Assembly (NCBI GenBank): GCA_937899245.1
Contig: CALDKB010000047.1
Span: forward strand, 1 to 64,000
Direction: 5' to 3'
Origin: an uncultured Bacteroidales bacterium
GTDB taxonomy: Bacteria; Bacteroidota; Bacteroidia; Bacteroidales; ML635J-15
Length of the DNA stretch: 64,000 nt
In this document: piece after piece, positions 44,876-53,880 of the stretch
Layout: each line of letters starts with the position of its first letter
Position numbering within the stretch: position 1 is the first letter of the stretch
Notes under the pieces: generated by a model
Database searches by the model: none
Told to the model about the DNA's origin: nothing
The model's input: only the letters and a program-made list of their open reading frames with translations
Program-made: the position numbers and the translations under genes

Positions 44876-47800
44876 TTATCTGATAACTGATAGGTTGCGG
44901 CAAATCGTATTGTCACCGATGTTTGCTTTAACGATGTACATGCCGGCATTAAGCGATGATGTTTCAATCAAAATGTAGTTCTCACCCGACTTAAGAGCGA
45001 TATTGCTTATTGTCTTGACAAGCTGACCAACAGAATTGTAGATGTTGATAGAAACATTGCTGTCGTCTGTAAGGTTAAGGTTAACGTACGCGTTTTTGTT
45101 TGCCGGATTTGGGAAGACACCCATGGAGATTTCAGCAAAATCCATGTCGGTATGAATGCTTGTAACAGAATTGCTGTGAGCCGGAAGTTTTATGTTGTCG
45201 ATCCAAGCGCAGTCGCTGCCGCCTGTTGTGCTGTAGTCTTTTTCGTACGACCATTTTAAGGTGTGAGAGCCAGCGGTTACAGGGTACGTCTGTAGGCTCC
45301 AAGTGTCACTTGTTCCTGCCCATTGATCTTTCATCGTCTCGTCGATATAGAAAGCAAGGAAGTCGTAGTATGAAACTTCGTCGCTATACCATCCGGAGCC
45401 AGGATTTTCGCAAGAAACCTTCTTGTAGAATTCTACGTTGTCGTTGTTTATAACGTCAATAGTTATGCTTAATTCAGTCTTTGTATTGGCAGAGTATGTG
45501 CCATTTCCGATTGCACCGGACTTTGCACAGTAGTTGCCGTCGTAAGCTTCGCTGCCGGAAACAATTCTCCAAGGGGTCGAACTGTTGTTTTCCCAAGCGT
45601 AACTGTCGAAGCTGTTGCTTTCCCAGTCTTCAATTTGCAGACCGATAGCAAGGTTGATGTTTGTGCTTGCGGAATACATTCCTGCATTAAAGTTAACCGA
45701 GAAACTTGCGCTTGTGCCTATTTCCGCAGTTTCGCTAACCGAGGCTTCAAATGTTACAATTCTGTTGTTGCCAGCAGAAAGTGTATTTACCGAAGCTTCA
45801 TCGGTTAACAAGGATATATTTCCGGAATTGCTTGAGAGTATAGCATTGCCATTTCCCATAGAAGCATGACCGTTGTTGGATATTCTGAATTTAAGCTTTA
45901 CGGTTTCTCCCGGGTCAAGCATTCCGTTGTTGTTTCCGTTTTCGGAATCGTCAATGTTAACGAATTCGACTGCTGGCTTGGGCGCGTTGGCAGTAATGTT
46001 GAACACACCTGTGTGGGAGTCGCTGTTGCTGCAAGTAATGCTATAGTCAAATTGAATTACAGACTGGTCAACGATGCCATTTCGGATGTTCATTTCAAAT
46101 GCATTGTCCTTTGTTAGGGAATTGTCTGCAGCGATTGTGCCAAACGATTCGCTGTTGTCGCTTATTGTTATGTCGCTGTTCGTTGACGAAATTGTCATGT
46201 TGACATCATTGGCATTTTCGACGCCTACATTATTCAATGTCATGTTCAGCTTAAAAGTTTCGTTGTAGTCGGCAGTTCCGTTATTATTGCTTTCGCTGTC
46301 GTTGATGGTATAGTTGCCAAAAGTTACGTATGGACCTTCAGGGACAATAACGGTAATGTCTGCCTGATAAGTTACCTTGTTGTATGCCGTTGCTGTTAAT
46401 TTTAACGTGCAAGGTTCTGTAATAGCTGCGTGTGAAATTTCGGCGGTTCCGTTTGACGCGTATGCGTATCCAAGGATAACAACCTGTCCGTCAACAGTTC
46501 TAGTTAAAGCTATTAGTGCATCATTGGCATCGCAGTTAACGGTAAATGTTGTTTGTCCGACAGTCTGTACGCTTGGGTGTGTTATTGTCATTTCCTGAGG
46601 AGTCTTGCTGCGGAACATAGTAGATGGTTCTCCGAAGATTGTCCATGTGTCGGCAGTGTTAGGTCCGTCGCCAGAGTTGCTGTTGCTTGGATAGTCCTGA
46701 ATCATTCTGAAATAACCGTTGAAAGAGATTCCGCCGATTGTTCTCTTGATGTTGTTGTCGATAGATTCGACGATTATGTCAATCATTTCGTCCTGAGCGG
46801 TCATAGGTGGTTCCCAGTCCTGATTGATGGTGGAGCCGAGGAAAGCAATGGAGCCTGTTGGGTTTCCGTTTTTGCTGGCTCTTGCCCAAGCTTCCGCAAA
46901 GCAGGTGTTTCCGTTGAAATCGCCGTTTACACACGCAACACTAATGACATAAGGAAGTTTATATGTGTTTGTAAGTGAATTTACATGAGAGTTATTGTAG
47001 CCGGTACTGTACCATTCTTCAATGTCTCCATGTCCGATATAGCAAGCAACACCGACACCGGCATTGAATGCGGCAGAAGTTGCGGAAACATCGGATGTAT
47101 ATCCAGAAGAAGCCTGGTTTACACGGGTAACAGAGTATCCGTAGTTTTCCAAGTCGGTTTGTATGTAGCCCATGTGTGCCATGTCGCTTTCGTTTCCGTT
47201 GCCTTGGTTATGTCCGTTTGAGCCGCCACCTTCGTTTGATGCGCTGCCGTAGGCATTGGTCAGCCAAGTGGCGTCTGTATCAAGTTCCTTTTCATAATTT
47301 ATAACCTTGCGAACTTGATTTTGGATATTAGCGACCGATTCTCCAGAAAAACGTCCGATGAAAGCATCTGCATAGTGGTCGTTTCCAACAAGGTATGCGT
47401 ATTGGTTGTCGGAAGTCTTGGTTTCTGCCCAATAGCCCGAGCCTGAGGTCGTAATGTTTGAAGGAACGTCAGCTGCATCTCCAACAAGCAGGATGTATGC
47501 AAGGTCGCTATGTGCATTGAAATAGTTTGTAATATAGCTCTGAACGTTTGCTGCTGTTGTACCGACTGTGCTCATTAAAGCCATCTCGGTTTCAATGCCT
47601 TTTTCGCGTTTCCATGTAATAAAATCGTTCATTGCAGAAGAGTATGTGTCCTTGCAGATAATGAGCATTCTGCCCGGATGTCCATCTTGAAGCTGCGTGT
47701 AACGGGTGTTTTTCTTGTCGTAGTTTATGAAGAAACGACTGTAAATCGATTCAAAATCATCGACTTTTGTGTATGATTCGTTGATTTCGTTGACATCGTT

Positions 47801-48391
47801 CTCAGATGTGTATTTAACCCTGACGGTGATTTCCGTAAAGACATTTAGTCGCTTTTGTACTGGATTGTAGTGGAACGGGAAGAAGCGAACCGATGTTCCA
47901 CGAACGTCCCTGATGCAGAATGCTTCGCTGTTGTTGGCCTCGATAGAAGGGACAAAAGCGTCGGTGCTATAGCATTTGCCGTATTCATACGGAATTGTTG
48001 ACGGATCGATGTTTCGGCTTATGGAACCTTTTGACGGTGCAACGTTAATGTTTTCCAGTGAGATGAAGTCGCTGCTTATAACTTCGGCAACCGCTTTGCC
48101 TTTTGATGGAATGCATACGGAAGTAGCAAAATATGGAACATCAGGGATGCCCTTGTCCATGTAGTTGATACCATCCGGTGCTGTTACGACTACTTCTGTG
48201 CCGTTCGGTGTTTGAACTTCGTTAAGCGAGTATGCGTTAACGTTTAGCTTGAGAATAATTTCGCGATTTGTTTCGCTTAAAATCTCAATTGTAGAATTCT
48301 GCGACTTGTCGTTGTCGATGACATTGTATTGTTGCGATTTGGCAAATAATGCTAATGGCATTATGGCAATAAATAACAATATTTTCTTCAT
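44876..48391 (-). CDS. Gingipain-type cysteine protease (peptidase C25) with type IX sorting domain
   Basis: Secreted 1171-residue protease. Order: signal peptide (to about 20), propeptide to Arg230, catalytic domain (231 to ~595), gingipain Ig-like domain, CARDB-like repeats, a jelly-roll-like adhesive domain (about 930-1085), and a Por sorting domain (GVFPNPANKNAYVNL onward). Catalytic His454 is in YIGHGDIEEW and Cys487 in SVACVNGDF, 33 apart as in RgpB. NESD (Asp403) and STINQDW (Trp526) match the RgpB arginine-pocket Asp163 and Trp284. NTR|YTQLQDG reproduces the RgpB mature N-terminus. These point to Arg specificity and self-activation. It is upstream of the PPAD-like gene. Confidence 0.94.
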   Translation of the reverse strand: MKKILLFIAIMPLALFAKSQQYNVIDNDKSQNSTIEILSETNREIILKLNVNAYSLNEVQTPNGTEVVVTAPDGINYMDKGIPDVPYFATSVCIPSKGKAVAEVISSDFISLENINVAPSKGSISRNIDPSTIPYEYGKCYSTDAFVPSIEANNSEAFCIRDVRGTSVRFFPFHYNPVQKRLNVFTEITVRVKYTSENDVNEINESYTKVDDFESIYSRFFINYDKKNTRYTQLQDGHPGRMLIICKDTYSSAMNDFITWKREKGIETEMALMSTVGTTAANVQSYITNYFNAHSDLAYILLVGDAADVPSNITTSGSGYWAETKTSDNQYAYLVGNDHYADAFIGRFSGESVANIQNQVRKVINYEKELDTDATWLTNAYGSASNEGGGSNGHNQGNGNESDMAHMGYIQTDLENYGYSVTRVNQASSGYTSDVSATSAAFNAGVGVACYIGHGDIEEWYSTGYNNSHVNSLTNTYKLPYVISVACVNGDFNGNTCFAEAWARASKNGNPTGSIAFLGSTINQDWEPPMTAQDEMIDIIVESIDNNIKRTIGGISFNGYFRMIQDYPSNSNSGDGPNTADTWTIFGEPSTMFRSKTPQEMTITHPSVQTVGQTTFTVNCDANDALIALTRTVDGQVVILGYAYASNGTAEISHAAITEPCTLKLTATAYNKVTYQADITVIVPEGPYVTFGNYTINDSESNNNGTADYNETFKLNMTLNNVGVENANDVNMTISSTNSDITISDNSESFGTIAADNSLTKDNAFEMNIRNGIVDQSVIQFDYSITCSNSDSHTGVFNITANAPKPAVEFVNIDDSENGNNNGMLDPGETVKLKFRISNNGHASMGNGNAILSSNSGNISLLTDEASVNTLSAGNNRIVTFEASVSETAEIGTSASFSVNFNAGMYSASTNINLAIGLQIEDWESNSFDSYAWENNSSTPWRIVSGSEAYDGNYCAKSGAIGNGTYSANTKTELSITIDVINNDNVEFYKKVSCENPGSGWYSDEVSYYDFLAFYIDETMKDQWAGTSDTWSLQTYPVTAGSHTLKWSYEKDYSTTGGSDCAWIDNIKLPAHSNSVTSIHTDMDFAEISMGVFPNPANKNAYVNLNLTDDSNVSINIYNSVGQLVKTISNIALKSGENYILIETSSLNAGMYIVKANIGDNTICRNLSVIR

Positions 48392-48414
48392 GTTGATACA
48401 TTTATTTAAGTATG

Positions 48415-48422
48415 CAAATTTA
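48415..48422 (-). promoter_or_regulatory. -7 box of the protease-deiminase promoter
   Basis: Minus strand reads TAAATTTG, matching TAnnTTTG, ending 24 nt before the protease ATG. No good -33 was found. Confidence 0.45.
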
Positions 48423-48570
48423 AGTTAATTATTTTACGAATAGATTTTTTTTTGTCTTAGTATACAAAGCTGCATTTTAGTTTTATATGTTGCAACTGAA
48501 ACTTTTGTTTGTTATTTTGTTTATATGAGTTGCTTGGTTTTTCAATGCTCAAAAAAATGCGAAAAACATA

Positions 48571-48599
48571 TTGTCGCTATACATATTTATATAACTTTG
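48571..48599 (+). promoter_or_regulatory. Promoter of the repeat-rich type IX protein gene
   Basis: TTG at 48571-48573 and TAACTTTG at 48592-48599 with an 18-bp spacer. The start codon follows 87 nt later, giving an unusually long A+T-rich leader for this window. Confidence 0.6.
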
Positions 48600-48686
48600 T
48601 AGCTTTGAGTTTTTAGGGGGTACTATGCTGTATCTCAATAAATTAGAAATAAATAGTTAACTAAATTTAAATTTAAATTTTAAAAA

Positions 48687-51600
48687 ATGAGAGAACTTAA
48701 CAACAAGGCATTCTCAAATTCTTGTTTGGGAAGGCTAGCGAAAGGACTAAAACGCCATTCGCAGAAATTAAGAGCTTTGTCCGCAGCATTTATGCTTATG
48801 GCATTGTCGGTGTGTGGCGTTATGGCTCAAACTCCTACTGTTGAAGTTGGAGATACTTTGTGGTATGAAGCATGGACGGGCGGGGAAACTAATGCTACTC
48901 CAAGTGCGTATGGATTTTCAGGTACTACCGTATATGGTGGCGCAATATTGACATACACAAACAGTTCTGCTAATACAAAATTGTATGATGATAACCTGGC
49001 AGGTGGTGAAGCTCCAGAATTGTTGCTGTCTAAAAGCAATCAGACATGGACAATTGAGAATATCCCAACTGGTGGAGCTGCAACTTTGGCCTTGTCCTTT
49101 TTGGCTAACAAGACAAATTTTGAGTTGACCTCGACTACGGAAGGTGTTGTAATAAGTGGTTCGGGATTGTCTTGGACTATTATCGTTAATCCGTCGGTTG
49201 CAAATTTCGATTTGACATTAAAAAATACTAGCACAAGCAATGCTCGTATAGATAACATCTTGCTGTCAGTAGTTTCTTTGTCAAGCTCAGTTGCTGCTCC
49301 CGAATTTACTCCGGCTGCTGGTACATACAACGGCGAGGTTGAGGTAACAATTGCATGTGCTTCAGAAGGTGCTGTAATTTACTACAACCTTAACAGCGAA
49401 ACGGATCCAACTGCAGAATCAACTCTTTACGCAGGTGCAATAACTATTTCTGAAACAACAACAATAAAGGCAATAGCTGTCGACGGCGAAAATTCTAGTT
49501 CGGTAGCTTCTGCTACTTACACAATTGTAAATATGTTGGATAATCCTACTTTCAGCCCGGCTCCAGGCGTTTATTATTCTGCACAGAATGTAGAAATAAC
49601 TGCTGTCGATGGTGCTGTTGTATACTATACAGTTGATGGTTCTGATCCAACAGTTGAATCTGATATTTATTCAGCTCCTATAGAAGTTTTAGAAACTACA
49701 ACAATCAAGGCTTTTGCTACTGATGGCAATGCTAGTAGCGAAATCGTTACTGCAAGATACACTATCAAGGCAATGGCTTCATTGCCATTCGAATGGACTT
49801 CCGGTTACGAAAACGAGCCTGATGGCGTTACAAAGTATAGTGTCGGTTATTATGGAACGGCTCCTAATTCCACAGCTTTGAAATTTGATGGTGCTAACGA
49901 TAGCATTTGCATTAAGTATGTTGGCGTTGCCGACTCATTGAGATTCTCAATCGGTATTACTAACAATTATGATGTGGCACAGAATATGGCAGGTTCTTTT
50001 GTCGTAAAAGCTTACAACGGTGATAATGTTAGCCTGATTAAGGAATTCACTAGTGCAGATCCTCGTGGAGATTATTCATTTAAGGTTCCGGAAGGAACAG
50101 ACTTGATTGTCTTCAAGTTTGTAGAAAAAACATCTAATGTTTCTTTGAAGCAGATTTATTTGACTCTCCCTGTTGTTGCAACTCCAACATTTACCCCAGC
50201 AGCAGGCAACTATACTGAAGTTCAGAACGTAACTATCGCATGCGAAACCGAAGGCGCTGTTATCCGTTATACTCTCGATGAATCGGAACCGACAGAAGAA
50301 TCTTCAATCTACGAATCTGCAATCGAAGCTCCTTTGAACGCAGTTACTACTATCAAGGCTAAAGCATTCAAGGATCAGTACGAAGCTAGCGCTACTGCAA
50401 CAGCAACTTACACTGTTACTGAATTGGAAATCGTTGCAACTCCAACTATTACTCCTAATGGCGGCGAGTTTGAAGAATCTCAGGAAGTAACCTTGGCTTG
50501 TGAAACTGCAGATGCTAACATTTACTATACTTTGAATGGTGACGAACCAACGACAGAATCTACTCTTTACGAAAACGCATTCACACTTTCTGAAACCGCA
50601 ACCGTAAAGGCAATTGCAGTTAAGGAAGGTATGAACAACAGCGCTGTTGCTGAAGCAACTTTCACAAAGGTAGAGCCTGCTGTTGATGTTCAGTACACTC
50701 GTATATCTTCTCTTGATCAGTTGGTAGAAGGTGACAAGGTTGTTATCGCTTCACGTTACGATAATGATGAAACTCATTATTTTGTTGCTCCTAATGTTTA
50801 CAGAAATCTTTCTGCTACAAACCAGAAGATTATATCGGTTCCTGTAAATGCTGAAATGTTCTTGGATGATGCTGTTATTACTTCTGCTGTCGATTCAATA
50901 GTATGGACACTCCATATTGTTGAAGGTGGATATATGTTTATTAATTCAGCAAACGATACTTTGGGTTGGGCATCAGGAACAAACTTCTCATACGAACAGA
51001 ATCAGGTTTGGACAATAGCTGAATATACAGCAGAAGCAGGTTCTTTAATGGCTAATTATGCTGGCTATAAAATGGCAAATGCAGCTGACGCTAACAGATG
51101 CATTGCTTTCAGAAATAATGCAGATAAGTGGTGTGGCGTTTATGCATTTGCTTCTAATAAGACTAACGGCGAGTATAACTTTGCTCTCGACTTCTTTGCC
51201 GATAAGGGCATCCATACTCCAGTAGTTGCAACTCCTACATTCAATCCAGAAGCAGGTAATTACACAGAAGCTCAGAATGTAACAATCGCTTGCGAAACAG
51301 AAGGCGCTGAAATACGCTATACACTCGATGGTTCTGAGCCAACTGCCGAGTCTGATATTTATTCGGCAGCTATCGAAGCTCCATTAAATGCAGTTACTAC
51401 AATTAAGGCAAGAGCTTTCAAGGCAGAATACACAGAAAGCGCAATTGCAACAGCTGTATATTCTATATACAATTGGACAGCCGTAGAAACTCCAACTTTC
51501 AGCATTGAAGATGGTACATACGAAACTGCTCAATCTGTTTCTATCGCTTGTGCAACAGAGGATGCTGAAATTCGTTACACACTTGATGGTACAGACCCGA

Positions 51601-53228
51601 CAGCAGAATCTGCTCTTTATGAAGCAGCAATCGAGCTTTCAGAAAACGGTACATATACAATCAAGGCAAGAGCTTTCAAGAATGAAATGTTCGACAGTGA
51701 AGTCGCTACTTTGAATGTTACAATTGCTCTTGTTACATTGGCTACTCTTCCTTTCGACTGGACAGAAGCTTATGGAACAAATCCTGACGGTGTTGTAACT
51801 AATGGCATTGCATTCTATGGATCAGATCCTAACTATACTGCCTTTAAGTTTGACGGTAACAACGACAGTATTGTAATTAGATATGCTGGTGCTGCTGATT
51901 CTATCAGATTCACAGTATTGCCAAATAATAGTACCACTGCTGTTTTTGGTGATGGTACCGTATTTACAGTTAACCAGTATGCAAATGGTGAAGCAACTTT
52001 AATCCAGACAGTAACCGAAGCTACTGCTGCAGGCACATATACTTTCACAATGAACCATGAAAGCAATATGGTCGTATTTAAGTTTGTCAATAAGGCATCG
52101 GGAACAAATGTAGCTCTTAAGGATATTCACATTTACGAATATGTTGACCCAGCAACAATGTGCTATGCTCCAGAATTTAGTCATGAATCAGGTGTTTATG
52201 ATGAAACAATTAATGTTGCAATCACTTGCCAGACTGAAGGCGCTACTATCCGCTACACTCTTGATGGTACAGATCCAACAACAGAATCCGCAGTTTACGC
52301 AGAGCCGATTGTTATTAACCAGAATACAACATTAAAGGCAAAAGCTTGGAAGCAAGAACTTCGCGAAAGCTCTATTGCAACTGCATCATACACATTCACT
52401 ACTGGTTGCGATAATATTGCAGCATTCCTTGCAGCAGGCGCAGCTTCTGCTAATCCAAACGAAATCTTCAGCATCCGTGGCAATGTAACATTTGTATATA
52501 AGGGTACAAACGATACTCGCTACATGTATGTAAAGGATGAAACTGCAGGTTTGCTTATCTACGACAGCCAGCACATTATTTCTAACGAATATCAGGAAGG
52601 TGATGTCTTCAATGGCTTGAAGGGTAAGTATGCTCCATATAACGGACTTGTTGAATTTGTTCCTTCTGTAAATGCTAGCGCAGCAATTGAAAATACTGGC
52701 GCTGTTGAACCAATTATTGCTACTGTTGAAACAATGGACGAGTACAATGCTCAGCTTGTAAAGTTTGAATCTGCTGTATTTGGTGATGCAGTTAATTTCA
52801 CAACTTCCGAGACTACTACTGTTACAGTATTGCATAATGGTGCAGAACTTACAATCAAGAATCAATTTAAGGATGTTGTCGCTAACATCGAAGCAGGAGC
52901 TACTGCTGATGTAACTGGTTTCGTAGCATTCCAGAATGATTCTTATAAGATCTTCATTACTGATGTTTCTGTTGTTACTTCTGTTGATGAAATCTCCGCT
53001 GAACTTTCTATCTATCCAAATCCAACAAACGACATTCTCAACATCAACTTGAATGGTATGAACGCTCAGCGTGTTGAACTTGTCAATGTAAACGGACAGG
53101 TAGTTGTTAACGATGCTATCAATGGCGACAATGCTGTTGTTTCTCTTGCAAGTCAGCCGGCAGGCATGTACTTCGTAAGAATCTACACAGATAGCGAAGT
53201 TATCGTTAGCAAGGTTACGAAGTTCTAA
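48687..53228 (+). CDS. Large type IX-secreted protein with seven chitobiase-C-terminal-like repeats
   Basis: A 1513-residue surface or secreted protein. The signal peptide has a long basic N-region and is cleaved near Ala47 (CGVMAQ). Seven ~75-residue repeats of CHB_HEX_C type recur, with the pattern TFxPxxGxYxxxQxVTIACxTE, then IRYTLDGTDPTAES and TTIKAxA. Two copies of a ~130-residue beta-sandwich (LPFEWTSGYENEPDGV and LPFDWTEAYGTNPDGV) lie between them, and an OB-like domain (about 1245-1430) precedes the Por sorting domain (LSIYPNPTNDILNINL). No catalytic site was found, so carbohydrate or surface binding is likely. Codon usage resembles the ribosomal genes, suggesting high expression. Confidence 0.87.
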   Translation: MRELNNKAFSNSCLGRLAKGLKRHSQKLRALSAAFMLMALSVCGVMAQTPTVEVGDTLWYEAWTGGETNATPSAYGFSGTTVYGGAILTYTNSSANTKLYDDNLAGGEAPELLLSKSNQTWTIENIPTGGAATLALSFLANKTNFELTSTTEGVVISGSGLSWTIIVNPSVANFDLTLKNTSTSNARIDNILLSVVSLSSSVAAPEFTPAAGTYNGEVEVTIACASEGAVIYYNLNSETDPTAESTLYAGAITISETTTIKAIAVDGENSSSVASATYTIVNMLDNPTFSPAPGVYYSAQNVEITAVDGAVVYYTVDGSDPTVESDIYSAPIEVLETTTIKAFATDGNASSEIVTARYTIKAMASLPFEWTSGYENEPDGVTKYSVGYYGTAPNSTALKFDGANDSICIKYVGVADSLRFSIGITNNYDVAQNMAGSFVVKAYNGDNVSLIKEFTSADPRGDYSFKVPEGTDLIVFKFVEKTSNVSLKQIYLTLPVVATPTFTPAAGNYTEVQNVTIACETEGAVIRYTLDESEPTEESSIYESAIEAPLNAVTTIKAKAFKDQYEASATATATYTVTELEIVATPTITPNGGEFEESQEVTLACETADANIYYTLNGDEPTTESTLYENAFTLSETATVKAIAVKEGMNNSAVAEATFTKVEPAVDVQYTRISSLDQLVEGDKVVIASRYDNDETHYFVAPNVYRNLSATNQKIISVPVNAEMFLDDAVITSAVDSIVWTLHIVEGGYMFINSANDTLGWASGTNFSYEQNQVWTIAEYTAEAGSLMANYAGYKMANAADANRCIAFRNNADKWCGVYAFASNKTNGEYNFALDFFADKGIHTPVVATPTFNPEAGNYTEAQNVTIACETEGAEIRYTLDGSEPTAESDIYSAAIEAPLNAVTTIKARAFKAEYTESAIATAVYSIYNWTAVETPTFSIEDGTYETAQSVSIACATEDAEIRYTLDGTDPTAESALYEAAIELSENGTYTIKARAFKNEMFDSEVATLNVTIALVTLATLPFDWTEAYGTNPDGVVTNGIAFYGSDPNYTAFKFDGNNDSIVIRYAGAADSIRFTVLPNNSTTAVFGDGTVFTVNQYANGEATLIQTVTEATAAGTYTFTMNHESNMVVFKFVNKASGTNVALKDIHIYEYVDPATMCYAPEFSHESGVYDETINVAITCQTEGATIRYTLDGTDPTTESAVYAEPIVINQNTTLKAKAWKQELRESSIATASYTFTTGCDNIAAFLAAGAASANPNEIFSIRGNVTFVYKGTNDTRYMYVKDETAGLLIYDSQHIISNEYQEGDVFNGLKGKYAPYNGLVEFVPSVNASAAIENTGAVEPIIATVETMDEYNAQLVKFESAVFGDAVNFTTSETTTVTVLHNGAELTIKNQFKDVVANIEAGATADVTGFVAFQNDSYKIFITDVSVVTSVDEISAELSIYPNPTNDILNINLNGMNAQRVELVNVNGQVVVNDAINGDNAVVSLASQPAGMYFVRIYTDSEVIVSKVTKF

Positions 53229-53250
53229 TTCACATTGAATTTCAAATAGG

Positions 53251-53278
53251 AAGGCCGGGCATAGCTCGGCCTTTTTTA
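53251..53278 (+). terminator. Terminator after the repeat-rich type IX gene
   Basis: AAGGCCG / CGGCCTT stem with an inner GC/AGC pairing and a T-run. Confidence 0.88.
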
Positions 53279-53308
53279 TTGTTATGTTGAAAAATACTAT
53301 TCACATGC

Positions 53309-53339
53309 TTGAGTGCAAACATTTAATTTTATAACTTTG
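53309..53339 (+). promoter_or_regulatory. Promoter of the 146-residue hypothetical gene
   Basis: TTG at 53309-53311 and TAACTTTG at 53332-53339, spaced 20 bp. The ATG follows 22 nt after the -7 box. Confidence 0.62.
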
Positions 53340-53361
53340 AAAGTCAAAAATTTAAAATAAC

Positions 53362-53802
53362 ATGCTTGATAGAAAACATCTAGATGGAATATTGGCCTCG
53401 TATATGTATTATAAAAATGATTTGGAGGCAAAAAAAATAACAGGGAATGAATATGACGAAATCCTTAAGTTATTACAAAGAATAGAAACTATTGCTGCAG
53501 AGGTTGATACAGACGATATTGGCGGTTTCCAGTTGAAATTAGCACAAGAGGCAATTCCAAACAAAATAGGAGAGGCGTATTCACAAGCAATTAGTAGGAA
53601 TGCGCAAAATAATATGCCTAATTCTAATGGTATGCCTGGTAATGCAACTCATTCATCTGGTGTATCTTCGTATGGTACGGGGTCTATTATTCAGGATGTT
53701 AAAAATTTGAAAGAAGATCCAAACAAAAACAATGCTATTGGTTTGGCAAAAGATTCTGGCAGCTTCCTGTTTAGAATATTTAGGTTGTTTAGACGATTCT
53801 AG
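53362..53802 (+). CDS. Hypothetical protein
   Basis: A 146-residue protein I do not recognise. It has no signal peptide. The first ~75 residues look helical and charged (LDGILASYMYYKNDLEAKKI), the middle is Asn/Gly/Ser-rich (NNMPNSNGMPGNATHSSG), and the C-terminus is a short basic-aromatic helix (FLFRIFRLFRRF) that could sit on a membrane. It is flanked by terminators on both sides and has a good promoter of its own, so it is an independent transcription unit and likely real. Confidence 0.6.
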   Translation: MLDRKHLDGILASYMYYKNDLEAKKITGNEYDEILKLLQRIETIAAEVDTDDIGGFQLKLAQEAIPNKIGEAYSQAISRNAQNNMPNSNGMPGNATHSSGVSSYGTGSIIQDVKNLKEDPNKNNAIGLAKDSGSFLFRIFRLFRRF

Positions 53803-53827
53803 GTGGGATGTTATAGCACAATGCAAT

Positions 53828-53861
53828 AAAAAAACGCGGCTCTGTTGAAGTCGCGTTTTTT
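53828..53861. terminator. Bidirectional terminator
   Basis: AAAAACGCGGC pairs with GTCGCGTTTTT (one G-T wobble) with A and T runs outside. It serves the hypothetical gene and the converging Ser-rich gene. Confidence 0.82.
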
Positions 53862-53880
53862 ATTAGTCATGAGTTAATAT

